Counted from the first letter of the stretch, positions 11,721 through 23,180 are shown. The stretch is 29,279 bases of DNA from Phaeoceros laevis (GCA_049999765.1 JBNGIQ010009111.1:1-29279), one strand, 5' to 3'. Notes: a model not told the origin generated them from the sequence alone. Program-made: numbers and translations.

Positions 11721-12354
11721 TTCCTGGAGACTTGTCAGGCCGTCAAGAATGGAAACATCCCCACTCAAACTGTTCGAGCTCAAACGCAAGCGTGTGAGAT
11801 AGGTTAAGCCAGCCAGAGAAGGGACGGGGCCGCTGAGAGAATTAGAGGCGAGGCTCAAAACGGTGATCACTGATGTTGGCTGGAATGCTCCCGCTGAAGT
11901 CATTCCCGGCTAAATCCAGGACTCCCAAGAGCTGCACTCAACGATCTCGGCAGGAACTTGACTCAGTCTGGACAAATTGTTGCCGGACAAATTCAGAAAT
12001 CCGAGGTTTGCCAGAGAACCAAGACTGCTTTCAAGACAAGGTACCCTCTTGGGACAAACCTGGTAAATCCAGTACCTGAACCACGTAATCAGTATTCGTA
12101 TCCGAGGCTGACACGCAAATTACTCCGCGCCATCGACAAGGTGTCTCATCGTCTTCGTTCCAACCGCTCAACGCAGTCTCTTGCGCATTCACGATGTGGC
12201 TCTTGAAGTCGAGGAGGAGCAAGCCATCCCCATTCAGCTTGGCCTCGCTCGCGAAAGAGAAAAGGCACACAATACAGGAGGCCACAAGGAGCCACCTGCT
12301 CAAGTTGTTACAAGCATCACCTGCAGCTGCTAGCCGTACGTGTATGTGTGGCAC
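11690..12354 (-). pseudogene. Leucine-rich-repeat receptor-like fragment, frameshifted and truncated
   Basis: From ATG 12354-12352 the minus strand encodes a hydrophobic signal (WLLVASCIVCLFSFASEA) and then an LRR N-terminal cap (LLLLDFKSHI ... LSGWNEDDETPCRWRGVIC), the standard start of plant LRR receptor kinases. LRR units follow, but in changing frames: SLGSLANLGFLNLSGNNLS, then LLGVLDLAGNDFSGSIP, then VLSLASNSLSGPVPSLAGLT and LTRLRLSSNSLSGDVS, ending near SLQELGVS. At least two frame changes, in-frame stops, and no transmembrane segment or kinase make this a decayed remnant rather than a working gene. Its 3' end overlaps the Agenet stop codon on the opposite strand. An intron could explain one frame change but not the lack of the rest of the receptor. 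Confidence 0.82.
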
Positions 12355-13119
12355 AGAAGCAGAGCCAAGGGTGAAGCATCATGTTACAACTCCACAATTG
12401 ATACTAGACTAGTGTGTTCACCTCAATGGCTAATAGTAGCTTGGTGGCAGAGAGCTGTTTCGCGTGCCTGTCCGTGTATCTGAGATACGGCACGGCACCG
12501 CCGATACCCCTCCCTAGTGCGCATTCCAGCACATGCGATGATTAAAGCGGTTTCCCATGAGAGCGGTTTCCCATGAAATTAGTAGAGTAGTGCCCAGAAT
12601 CTAAGACGCCAGCCGGCCGAGACTTGGCGCATGCGAGTGCCCCGCCTCTATGAGGCGCACAAGTAAATAATTACGAATAGTGAACTTCGCCCTCATGTTT
12701 TAGCAAACTCTATTAGCAGGGGCTTGCGTATTAATACATCAGGCAGGTGAAGAGCGCAAATTTCGGGTTTTCACGACGAAAAAAGGTCGGATGCTGGGAA
12801 GCTGGCAAGTCCTAGTCGCCAGCAGAGCATAGTGTTTTGGCATTCTTATGTATTTCCGTGTACATCTGTGCTGACATTTTCATCTTAAAAACCTGTACAC
12901 GTGCCGCAGAGCCGAGCTAATTTTGCCAGCCAGTCTGATTTTCCTGCTCCTGTCCACGCTCCTATCAAGAACCACAATCAACTAAGAGCGGTACAGGGCA
13001 GAGTGTCTCCTGCCAGTACCCAACCAACGGAAAGGAGTGTGGAGTCAAGGTGTGTGATACCTGCAGCATGTTACCAAGTTGTGTGTGGAGCTAAGCACAG
13101 GGGCGAAAACTTAAGAACC
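12355..13119. other. Intergenic stretch, no gene seen
   Basis: Lies between the LRR remnant and the 3' end of UFD1. It holds a short tandem duplication at 12546-12575. The only frame over 70 codons has no recognisable features. Part of it is presumably UFD1 3' UTR and downstream sequence. Confidence 0.5.
12546..12575. repeat. 16-bp-period direct repeat
   Basis: The motif agcggtttcccatg occurs at 12546-12559 and again at 12562-12575, spaced by two bases. Confidence 0.8.
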
Positions 13120-15031
13120 TTAACCCCGTAGAGTGTATTTTTTGCCTGAAAAGGCCTGGAACTTGGGAGCTTCTTTTGGAGGCTCTTCCTTCTTCTCTTC
13201 TTTCCTAGGAGGTGTCACAACTGCCTGCAAGGAAACACAACATGCAAGGTGGGGTGGTGGGCTCGAACTAAAATGTATGCTGAACCAGCCCAGACACATG
13301 TCACGCCAAGTTCTTACCTTTCCTCTGTCACTGTTCTGACCAGGGTTGGGCCCAAACACAAGCTTCCCAGCGGGCCTTTGTGAAGACGGAGCACCTGATG
13401 TTGAGCCAGTAGGTGTGACGCTTCTATTTGCTCCAACTGACGACGTACTTGTGCCTGAGGTACTTGTTCCTGGAGCATCCTTCACAGCTTTCCCATCCAA
13501 TCTCCTGCCCGAACCTTGAAATGGAGTGAACTTTGGCTCCTCAGCTGGCTCAGGAACAACTTCCTTTGCAACTGCAAGTAATGGCAGGGTAACACATGTA
13601 GAATAAAGCAAATGGTTCGGAAACCGGTGCTGCATCTGTCCATTGTCTTTTCAATGTAAGCTCAAGTCATCCCAAAATAGGTAACGCGGACAGACCTTGG
13701 CTTGTCGATGGCAAAGCAACGGGGGCTGCCACGGGTACTGGCTCTTTATAATCCAACGGAGGGGCAAAGTCCACCTCACAGTCTGTCTCGATGATGGTAA
13801 TGGCACCAGCAGGTTTTGTTTCGATGATGTCGATGTAGTACTTCTTGTTGTTATATGCCACCATAATGTTGTCCCCAACAGTCAGGCAAGAAAAGTTCCG
13901 AAGTGTTGTTTCTAAGCTGCCAAAAAAGGACCAGGACTGAATTGAGTAAGCCACAGAACAATATAGTAAACCAATGACAAGGGCAGAAGGACTGCTATGT
14001 TCAGGGCTCCAGGAAAACCATCACAAGGACTTCATAAAGAGCCATGGAACCTACACAGCCTTCGGGTTGGAAATATCCAAGAAATCTTGTGTGTGTGGCT
14101 GCAACTTCACAAAAGTTCCTTTTGGAAGAGTGGCGCTTTTCACCCTAACAATTTCTCCCTCTTGAAGAAGCATGTTCTGCATCATCTGTGAAAGCGGATT
14201 GTTACATTTTAGAAAGAATCTTTCTCTAAGATGAAGCTTATCAGTCAGCACAAACCTTTCTGAAGAACTGAAATAAGAGACTTTCTAGTCACAGGAGACC
14301 CACGTACCCAGTAAGGCATATATATCATGCCTTCTTCAGCAACGAACTCAAGAACCCCACAGTGTGAAGTCCGTAGAGCCTGAGGGTTGTGCACTTCAAA
14401 CAGCATCGGGTAGTCAATACGCAGTGACGCTGCAACCGCAGGAAGAACCCGTGAGATAAAGCCATGTTATTTCTACCGCAACAACCAAAAGCTCTCAAAC
14501 TTTTGAACCCTGCCCTAATAGTCAAAGATGAAAGAACCAAGGACCTCACCTAAGCGGTCGAGCGCTGATGGAGGCATGATGACTTCAAGGCGTGCAGCAC
14601 AAGGTCACGACAAGGTAATCAGAAACAAACCACACCGTATCAACAGTTTCCAACCAACTACCGAATTACTGCTGGCAGCTCCCGCGACTAGGCAGAAGAG
14701 CTCCCTAAACCAGCACGACTACGAAAAAACAGCTCTCCAGCAGCTCAACTCGCAACCTTGCTGCACCACGGACACGTTTTCTCACCTTTATCGCCATGTT
14801 CCAAATGAGGCTGCATGACACGGAAAGCCTAGATTAGCTCAGAAATGACCTCCCAGTGACAAACTACGCATTGCGAGCAGAATTGGCAGGAGGACTTCCC
14901 TTAGAGTAGATTCCGGCACTCACCTTGTCGATAAATGATGCAGAGTAGCACCTGTAGTTCTGCTCGAAGGGGGCGGAATTGGGAAATCCGATCCCCCCGA
15001 AACCCGCATAGAACTGCATCGGATCTGACAT
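13120..15031 (-). CDS. UFD1: UFD1, ubiquitin fusion degradation protein 1
   Basis: Cofactor of the p97/CDC48 segregase with NPL4; it hands ubiquitinated substrates to the proteasome, notably in ER-associated degradation. Eight coding exons join in frame: 15031-14924, 14810-14786, 14582-14550, 14429-14308, 14185-14055, 13916-13696, 13571-13318 and 13224-13120, totalling 332 residues, close to plant UFD1. The double-psi barrel region is clear: [105 protein letters not shown]. The Pro/Ser/Thr-rich tail carries short FxxFxGxGRRLDGK-type and FQAFSGKKY motifs, as in family members. Exon 2 is a 25-nt microexon encoding PHLEHGDK. I chose the ATG at 15031 (MSDPMQFY); an in-frame ATG at 15055 would add eight residues. 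All splice sites are GT-AG. Confidence 0.95.
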
Positions 15032-15917
15032 CCGTGGACTGACCTTGTTCACCACAGCTCACCAGAGAAATTCAACTGCAACGCAACGAGAAGAGAGGAT
15101 TTCCATTCATAAATAGAGCATTAATTAGTAGAGAATACACCGAGACTATCAGCGCCATCTCAAATCTTACTTTCGTGTAGGTCGCAATTGAACCCTAACA
15201 GGTCGAATACTGAATTCAGGCTTTCTACTCGTGTCCGTCTCGGTACGAGCTCATCATCCCTCATCATCAGAGTCCATTTGGACATCATGTTTTCCACGTC
15301 ATCCGTAGCTCTTGAAGCCGTGAAGCTTGTCCCAGCACAACCACAGCTCAATCGGTGTCTGTTCTTGTTAACTCCAGTTACTCAAGCAGAGCAAGAACGC
15401 CGGCACTTGTGGAGCGAGCAGTGACTGAGATCTATGTCCACTCTTGGACAACCTGGTGTCCGCCATGGCCCACCGGCAGAGAGCTTTCATGCTTCAGGAG
15501 TGTGCCGAATGGCATTGATGAGATCCTCAAAGTGCGACCCTTATCGGCCGGCAGGTGGGGGTTGGGCGGCGGGTACTATCAGCTCTCTGCCCCACGCCTC
15601 TGCCCCACGCCTCNNNNNNNNNNNNNNNNNNNNNNNNNNNNNNNNNNNNNNNNNNNNNNNNNNNNNNNNNNNNNNNNNNNNNNNNNNNNNNNNNNNNNNN
15701 NNNNNNNNNNNNNATTTGAGGATCGCTGGCATTGTGCCTGCATTGCCATTGCAGTTGGTTTAGCGGCCTGCAAATCCCATTTTTGCATATCAGGGTCGGC
15801 TGGCTGGTAGGATTGACAAGGAGGAGCGGCCACAAGGTCATAGGCAGAGTGACTGCTGGGCAGACACTACGGCATTGTTTAGCTTACCTTGACGTTCTTC
15901 TTCTGTTACCTAACGGG
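15032..15917. promoter_or_regulatory. Head-to-head interval between UFD1 and GH27 genes, with assembly gap
   Basis: UFD1 (minus) and the GH27 gene (plus) diverge from here, so both promoters lie in this interval. Open frames on both strands are 80 codons or fewer outside the gap and none is recognisable. Just left of the gap a 13-bp unit (ctgccccacgcct) is repeated twice. Confidence 0.5.
15614..15713. other. Assembly gap of exactly 100 N
   Basis: A run of 100 N, a common placeholder for a gap of unknown length. Longer translated frames that cross it are artefacts. The GH27 signal-peptide exon starts about 200 bases to the right, so no recognised coding exon is lost. Confidence 0.99.
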
Positions 15918-18900
15918 ATGTCGGAGAGGAGCAGCATCCCTTTGCCACGGGTGGTGTGGTGTTTGCACGTGCTTGCACTCTTGAAGCTGACCATGTGAGC
16001 TTTCTCATTATGTGATGTATTTTTGCCATCTGCATTCGAAGGTCTGCCGCTGAGGTAGACACGTCTGCAGGAGCACGCTCGCAGCCGATGTTGCAAGGGT
16101 GGCCTTAACACCTCCCCGTGGGTGGAACTCGTACGACTCGTACTCGTGGATAATTACGGAAGAGCAGTTTTTGCAAAATGCGAAGCTGGTGTCAGATAAG
16201 TTGCTTCCTTTCGGATATGAGGTTAGCCACTCATTGCGTTCTGCCCGTGCTTCGTCCTGAAACTTAAACCAAACTTGCATCAGCAATCTGAACACGCGCA
16301 CCTCCACCGTATTTGCAGTACGTGGTTGTGGATTTCCTGTGGTATAGAAAGCACATCCCTGGTGCTTCTGTGTTGTCTCCTGGATTCGATGTCGTGGATG
16401 CCTGGGGGCGTCCTTTACCAGACCCGGGCAGGTGGCCGTCTACACGAGATGGTCAAGGATTTGCGCCTATTGCAGAGAAAGTTCATAGCATGGGCTTAAA
16501 GTTTGGAATCCATGTGATGCGTGGGATCAGCACCGCCGCTGTAGATGCCAATTGTGAAATCTTGGATGCAAAGGTACTGCACCGCATCCTCGTGAGTTCT
16601 TCTAGTCATCGGTTCCTGAGTTTGACGTTTCTGTTGATTTGCTATGGCATGCTGCTGGTGGTGTAAGAACAGGGCAGTCCAGAGGGCCCAGGTGGACGCC
16701 CGTGGACAGCACGAGACATTGCTCTCAACGGTACAGAGTGCGGTTGGATGGAAGGATGCTTTATGGCAGTAAATGCATCCACAGATGGTGGTGCTGCTTT
16801 CTTAAAGTCTCTATACAAGCAGTATGCCAGCTGGGGAGTGGACTTCGGTATGTTCTGCTGATCAATTGCTCAGTTTAAATCAGCTATCATCTGAACTACT
16901 ACTAGCGAAACATGAATAATGACCGTTTTGTCTTCGGTGTGCCTGCTTTGTTCTGCAGTAAAGCATGACTGTGTTTTTGGTGATGATTTTCGTCCGGACG
17001 AAATTGCTGCAGTCTCGCAGGTGAGCTTTTCCTGGAGACTCCAACTTGGTTGAACTTGTAGGTGCGTACCTTAGGCTAGCCTTGTCTTCCGTACGAGATT
17101 TGCAGAAAGCAGTTACTTCCCTTCCCAATGATCGCTATACTGATTTGGGATCCTTGTTTAGGCCATCATTGAAACAGGCCGTCCTATCGTGTATTCCCTC
17201 TCACCAGGGACTCATGCAACTCCCAAGCTGGCAAACAACATTCTGAACATCACCAACTTGTACAGGGTCACAAGCGATGATTGGGATCTTTGGCCACACG
17301 TTCAAGCCCATTTTGATGTGGCCAGGTGCTTGTCATTCGACTATCACTGAGTTTGTGGACCTTCCAGAGGCTTGATACTACTTTTTACGTTCCGCGAATA
17401 TGGTTTTCCAAATCAGTGACATAGTAGGTAGTTTTAACAGGGACTTTGCAGCAGCTGGATTGATAGGCGCCCCTGGTCTGCATGGCGGCAAGTCTTGGCC
17501 TGATCTTGACATGCTGCCATTGGGTTGGCTGACGGATCCTGGTATACATACGAACCGTGACAGTGCTAGTGGGTCAAGATTTTAAAAGGGCTTTTACGAT
17601 TCGGGGTGTCTGGTTGTAAGCAGGTGTGGATGAAGGCCCACACAGGCCTTGCAACCTCGTGAAAGATGAACAAAAAACCCAGGTGAGGACTCACTTCAAC
17701 TGATCTAGGAGATCTTTGCGTCAACATAGAAGCAAGGTGGGGTGTGCAGTATTATCCAATTCCATGAGTGCACGAATCATCAGAAGACAAAGAACGGCAA
17801 CTGCATCTCTGCTGACAACTTACAACTAAGTCTGTGCACAGCTGGCTTCTTGCACTGGATGCAGGTGACTCTTTGGGCCATGGCAAAATCTCCATTGATG
17901 TTTGGAGGTGATATGCTCAACCTTGATCAGTGGACGCTTGACATTCTGACAAACCCTGTCATTCTGGACATTGATGCTTACAGCTCGAAGAACTATGAGG
18001 TCAGTCTTTGAAAGCTGCTTTCTCTATCTATAGTGCCCTGGCAGCTTGCAGAGTCTGACGTGTCGTGGTTGCTCCTCGACCAGCTTTTCAAATCCACACC
18101 AGGAAAAATGGTTTTACAGCTGGTAAATTGTCAGTTCGCGCGTGAAACGACCTGGAGAAGAAGTGTTTTGTTATCAGAGGACCAGGTCTGTTGGTGCACC
18201 CTCGCATCAGAAAATGAACTTGTGGGGTGCCTAAACTGGAGGCCTTCCTCTGAACAACCTCATGTGTAAGTGTGTTCAAGAGTTACCGATTACCCTTAAG
18301 CCTATCTGTCTCATGTTCGATCAAAAGCTATAAGTGTCGTCTGTTTTTTGCAGTAGGGAGCATCCTTTCACTGAGGCAGGGCAGATCTGGACTTCCTTTC
18401 ATGAAGACCTCTGCGGGGATAGCGAAACCATTCCAGAAGCTGGGACGAGTGTGGAATTCACGGGCGGCCCACTTACGGAGTGCGTAGGCAAGCCAAGTCA
18501 GGTAGTTCCTTTTGCTGTTGCAGTCATGATGACAATCACTTCAGGGCAGCATTTACTGAAAACTCCTTGTTTCGCTGCGGCCTGTTAGACCTGGCTATTC
18601 ACAGGAGGAGAGCTGGTTAGTTCAGCAACAGGCAAGTGTGCCGTAGTTGTTGAGCAAAGAGATGACACTCGTGTCTGGGTAGCTCGTGGATCATTAGGTG
18701 AGCTGGCCCTCTCAAATGTGGTAAATAATGTTTCTATGTGGTCCTTACAAATTCAGGCAAACCGAAAAGCTTCGGATGGAGTACGCCTTAATCTGGGGGA
18801 GCTTTTGGTTACTCCTCTTAAGGCTTTGTTCTAAACTCCTTTTCTGCGGTGATTGCATCGCAGGTGAACTGATTGTGGCCTTCTTCAACATTGGCCCTGA

Positions 18901-19303
18901 CACGGCTGTTATCACTGTGCCCCTGGATCTTGTCATACGGCACCTGAACGGAACTGAATACGAGTCTTCTCTAATCGCACAGCAAGCTATCCCCAGGACC
19001 GCTAAGACTGACTGGCAATGCCAGGTAGAAGATGGATGGAATGGAAATGTCCAGCAGGTGAAAGGGTATCTATCTGCATCTGTTCCCAGACACGGTACTG
19101 TCCTATCCATCCTGTTGGCATGCCACCAAGTGCCCAGTGATGGACCTTGGCAGTTTGTGTCAGCAAATTTGAGTATCCTAATTGTAGCTGTGCTAGCTGT
19201 ACTATCTCTGCTTTGCACCTTGTCACTGAGATGGTGCCAGGCCTTCCGTGGAGAAAGTGCTGTCTACAGCCCCATCTCTACGGAAGACGGAGGCACTTCC
19301 TGA
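15918..19303 (+). CDS. GH27 alpha-galactosidase-like protein with C-terminal membrane anchor
   Basis: Glycoside hydrolase family 27, closest in pattern to the plant alpha-galactosidase / beta-L-arabinopyranosidase branch; acts on terminal galactose-type sugars in the secretory path or wall. Proposed exons: 15918-15994, 16071-16221, 16319-16573, 16673-16847, 16959-17020, 17162-17325, 17441-17541, 17624-17682, 17865-17999, 18034-18122, 18164-18265, 18354-18501, 18613-18697 and 18864-19303, about 680 residues. A hydrophobic signal (residues ~11-24) precedes the TIM barrel: PPRGWNSYDSYSW, YVVVDFLWY, MGLKFGIHVMRGIS, VKHDC (nucleophile Asp ~223), SDDWDLW (acid/base Asp ~279-280), GKSWPDLDMLPLGWLTDPG, TLWAMAKSPLMFGGD. 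A beta-rich C-terminal part ends in one hydrophobic helix (~636-656) and a 24-residue tail. The first nine exons are secure. The join at 18122/18164 needs a 41-nt intron and the exon starting at 18613 uses a weak acceptor, so the middle of the C-terminal domain is tentative. Confidence 0.88.
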
Positions 19304-20829
19304 AAGTTTAAGGAATGGTCCAGTTGACAACCAAACCGTACTGAAAGGATAAGCTCTCAAACTTTCATACTGCTGCAACCCAATGGAAGTGTTGTCGGTG
19401 TGTAGCAAGCGAATGTTGTTGACCTCCATGGACTTATTCCACAAAGGTGGCTTGTCCTGTAGCGACTTCCTGTTCTTTTCTACATACCCTCTCAGAGGCA
19501 GGACTCACTTCCCGACATACAAATGTACTCGGAAGTAAAGGTCTAATCTGTGGTTGGATAGCATTTCTCGGGCAGACACTGACTCTAATCTGCTGTGCCC
19601 AGAGTATGACGGGCTTGTGATACAGGCCTCAATCACTCACCTGGAATCATGATGAGAAGGCAACACTCTTGGGCAGGCGCATCCAACTGCATGGACGTCC
19701 AAACTAGAGTACACGGCTTCTGAACCAACGTGGATGGTTGCGACTCGGCATCTGTCGTATCAAAAATTGACAAGCTGGTTGGAGACGTTGGCTCCCGGAA
19801 AGTGATAAAATCATGAGAAAGCAGGGGCCTCTTGCAGATTTTACTTGACGTGACCAGGTTATAGATAGTTGTGACCGGGTCATGGATAGTGTGCCCTGTC
19901 AGCCTCTACCAATCAGCTGGCTGCGAAGTGTTATCCTAGGAGGCAGTGACGAGCCGAGAGCATCACATGGGATCTTATTTCCAGATCCTTTTGAGCAAAG
20001 GATAAAGAAGTTTCAATCATGGGAACAGAGTACAAGAGGCACATGCACGAAGTATCCTTAAGACTAGAAAAATTGGTGGTTTCAAGCCTTCGAGGCTTTC
20101 CCGTGGGGGCTGCCAGAGGCGGATCATTCAGAGTGGTGAAGAAGGGACCTGGTTGCAGGCACTGGTGTTAGCTCCTCTCTCCACTTCTTGTGGACTGTAA
20201 AGAAACTGTGAGCTTCTTGGAATGTGCACAAGAATTTTGGGGGGTAGTTATGCGTGTTGTCTAGAATACATCAGCGGCATCTCCGTTATCCAAGCCGCAC
20301 CCTGCGACACACTATCCTGACGTGGAGGCGGAGATACTAGCGTTTACCACCAAGATTCTTTACTGTGGAACCTAGATAGCTGCCCGACTTGGACTTTCTA
20401 AACTATTTCACCCTGCAGTGACTCAGTTTTTAACAACTGTCAGCCACGGAGGCGTGCGACATGACTACCGGGTGGGTCCGGTGCAAATCCTGGCCACCAG
20501 CAAACCTGCCATGGAGAATTATTTCAGGGACCAGCTCCCCGGCAGAAAATAGTCCGTGCACCAACTCGCGGTGCGCTCTTTGACTGCGTCCTTGGAGCTT
20601 CTTCCCATACTCTTGAGGTTGAGAGTAGACGCCGAGGCGACGCAGACTGCAGCTGTCCCTTCCCCGCGGAGCGGCTGCCTGCAATTGAGCTGCATTGGCG
20701 AGGTAGGCAGGCAGGAGCTGCGCAATTGAAATTTTTGTGTTGAGGCATTTCGAGATTTGTTGTTGCTGAAGGTTGTGCAAGGCTGACGGGGGAATGTGCG
20801 GTGTGGGAGCAGGTTGAAAGCGGGCAGAG
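19304..20829. other. Intergenic stretch between GH27 and HCT-like genes
   Basis: No frame with recognisable protein pattern. It holds an imperfect 21-bp tandem repeat at 19850-19891. The right ~300 bases probably include the HCT-like promoter and 5' UTR. Confidence 0.5.
19850..19891. repeat. Imperfect 21-bp tandem repeat
   Basis: Units at 19850-19870 and 19871-19891 share gtgacc-ggt-at-gatagt with about four mismatches. Confidence 0.7.
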
Positions 20830-22289
20830 ATGGGGGCGTCTCAGATTCAGGTCGTTGCAAAGCGGGAAACGATGGTGCAGCCTGCGGCAGAGACGCCGCA
20901 GCACGCACTCTGGAACTCCAATATCGACCTAATCATCCCGCAGATACACACGGCCAGCGTCTATTTCTACCACAGCGACGGCAGCCAGAACTTCTTTGAC
21001 GCTGCAATTCTGAGAGATGCGCTGGCCAGGGTCCTGGTGCCCTTCTATCCCATGGCTGGCAGGCTGAAGAGGGACGAGGACGGCAGAATTGAGATCAACT
21101 GCAACGCCGCCGGCGTGCTGCTGGTCGAAGCCGAGGCGAAAGCCTCAATTAGCGAGCTTGGGAGCTTTGCACCGGATCCGGCTTTGCAGGCCTTGGTTCC
21201 AAGAGTGGCCCTAACCAAGGACATTAGCGCTTTTCCTCTGCTTGTGCTGCAGGTGAGGCGGATTTGATTGTGCTTGATTGCTCCCTCGCTGGCTTTTGCT
21301 AGGGTTGATGGTGCCGGTTCTGATCGCCTGTGCTCCTTCTTGTGTTTTGTCACATTGAGCAGGTCACCTACTTCCAGTGTGGGGGAGTATCGCTTGGTGT
21401 GGGGATGGAGCATCACATTGCCGACGGGATGTCGGGCATACACTTCATCAACACATGGTCGGACTTCGCCAGAGGGGAAGGGTTGAAGGTAGAGCCGGTC
21501 ATCAACCGCGCTCTGCTCCAAGCGAGGTCACCACCTACTCCCAAATTCCCCCACGTTGAGTACCAGACTCCGCCAGCACTGAAGGTGGAGACCAACGTCA
21601 GGGGGATCTTCCTAGGGGACAACGGGTATACCAAGCAGGAGAAGACTCGTCACACTGTGGTGGAGATTTTTCCGTTCACGAAGGAGCAGTTGGCGAAGCT
21701 CAAGGACAAGGCGGCCAACCTGGAGACCAACACCACATACAGCAGCTACGTGGCATTGTCGGCTCATATTTGGAGGAGCGTGACGCAGGCGCGGGGGCTA
21801 AGCGGTGATCAAGAGTCCAAGCTCTTTGTTGCCACTGACGGGAGAAGTCGATTGTGCCCTCCTCTTCCCCGTGGTTATTTCGGGAATGTGATTTTCACGT
21901 CTACTCCCATTGCTCTTGCTGAAGACATTGCCTCCAGGCCTTTAGCGTTTGCAGCTGGCAAACTTCAACAAGCGGTGGCGAGAATGGACGATGAGTACCT
22001 GCGTTCTGCTCTGGATTACTTGGAGTGCCAACCTGACTTGGGAAAGTTGATCAGAGGGGCTGCGCACTACGGGAATCCGAATCTGGGGATCACAAGCTGG
22101 ACTGGTCTTCCGGTGTATGACTGTGACTTCGGGTGGGGACGGCCAATTTACATGGGTCCCGCGCACATCGGATTCGAAGGTCTCTGCTTCGTCTTGCCCA
22201 GCCCTTTTAAGGATGGTTCTTTGAGCCTGGCTTTGAGACTCCGTTCAGATCACATGGATGAGTTTAGGAAGGTCGTCTATGACCTGTAG
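20830..22289 (+). CDS. HCT: BAHD acyltransferase, shikimate/quinate hydroxycinnamoyltransferase (HCT) type
   Basis: HCT moves p-coumaroyl or related groups from CoA to shikimate or quinate in cytosolic phenylpropanoid metabolism. Exons 20830-21252 and 21363-22289 join at a phase-0 GT-AG intron of 110 nt and give 449 residues, within the usual 430-450. The BAHD catalytic motif HxxxD is present as HHIAD (His158, Asp162), and the structural motif DFGWG lies at 396-400. HCT-type blocks are seen throughout: ETPQHALWNSNIDLIIPQIH, FYPMAGRLKRDEDGRIEINC, HFINTWSDFARG, ATDGRSRL, PRGYFGNVIF, RMDDEYLRSALDYLE and NLGITSWTGLPVYDCDFGW. The intron position, just before VTYFQCGGVSLGVGM, matches the conserved BAHD intron. 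The start ATG gives the expected N-terminal TMVxPAxETP-like motif. Substrate choice among HCT, HQT and other clade members cannot be fixed by reading. Confidence 0.93.
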
Positions 22290-23180
22290 CCCCTGGAGCT
22301 CTCGCTCCCTTCCTGTATATTAGGATCACCTCACAGCTAGAAGAGGAAGCGTCCAGGTGATAGTGTAATTATAAGAGATCATGTACAGACGACAGGCACC
22401 ATGGTAAGCAACTTTTGGCTGTACTCTGACCTTGTTGGCCCCTGGCTTGTGTAGACTACAATGTTCTCAAAAGTTCGATGGAGCGCTAATGTGAGTGGTG
22501 GGGTTGTACCAGGTGGTGATTGATGGCTGGTCCGCAGAAGCCGTCCCGACTCCGTCTCCTTCTCGACACTAGTGGCTGGAGGGGCTATCCATTCACACGG
22601 AATCCTGTACTTCAGACATGCAAATAGTTTTGATGCACTCTGAGAATCAGAAACTATGTTCAGAGGTGCAAGGAAATTTAGTAGACTATTTATCTCCCAG
22701 TGCCATATGCTCTGTGAGAATAATCTGAAAGCGGCTTCAGAAGTTCTACGCATCCGCCTCCAGTTCGAGAAGATGCGTGAACACCTGTCCCCTGTCAAGC
22801 TGCTTTGCGGAGGCGTAGAACCAGACAAGCAGAGTGACGAGTTGTCCTTCCGACAACCTCCGACCCCAGCCCCCATCCCACCGCCATCACCATTTGTCTG
22901 ATGTCTTTCCTCCTGCGATTATGGCGTTCCTTCAATATAGTCAACCTTTGACCCCAGTTATTTAGAACTTTTTACAGGTGATTGACCTATATAGAGGATA
23001 AAACCCTTTCCAGAACTTTGCAATCGGTTGTCCACAGTTTTCCATCCAAACTCCAATTTCGAAACCCATTACATGTAGGAAACGGCTAGGAGGTAACCCG
23101 GTCAAAGTGCAAAATTGGAGGTCTTATATGTTTTTAAAACTCTTACACCTCATATGCTGCAATAGCAAGCATGTGTAAAT

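Noticed and set aside
15355-15841. Several open frames running through the N gap
   Set aside because: They are open only because N codons cannot be stops.
18033-18269. Single 78-codon frame across GH27 exons 10 and 11
   Set aside because: Its right half is the true frame, but its left half lacks the LTC...EKWF pattern that appears in the neighbouring frame; likely not one exon.
20519-20908. Two overlapping minus-strand frames of ~126-129 codons
   Set aside because: They overlap each other and the start of the HCT-like gene; low-complexity composition and no pattern.
22379-22876. 165-codon minus-strand frame downstream of the HCT-like gene
   Set aside because: No domain, no homology I recognise, and it lies where HCT 3' UTR is expected; not called as a gene.
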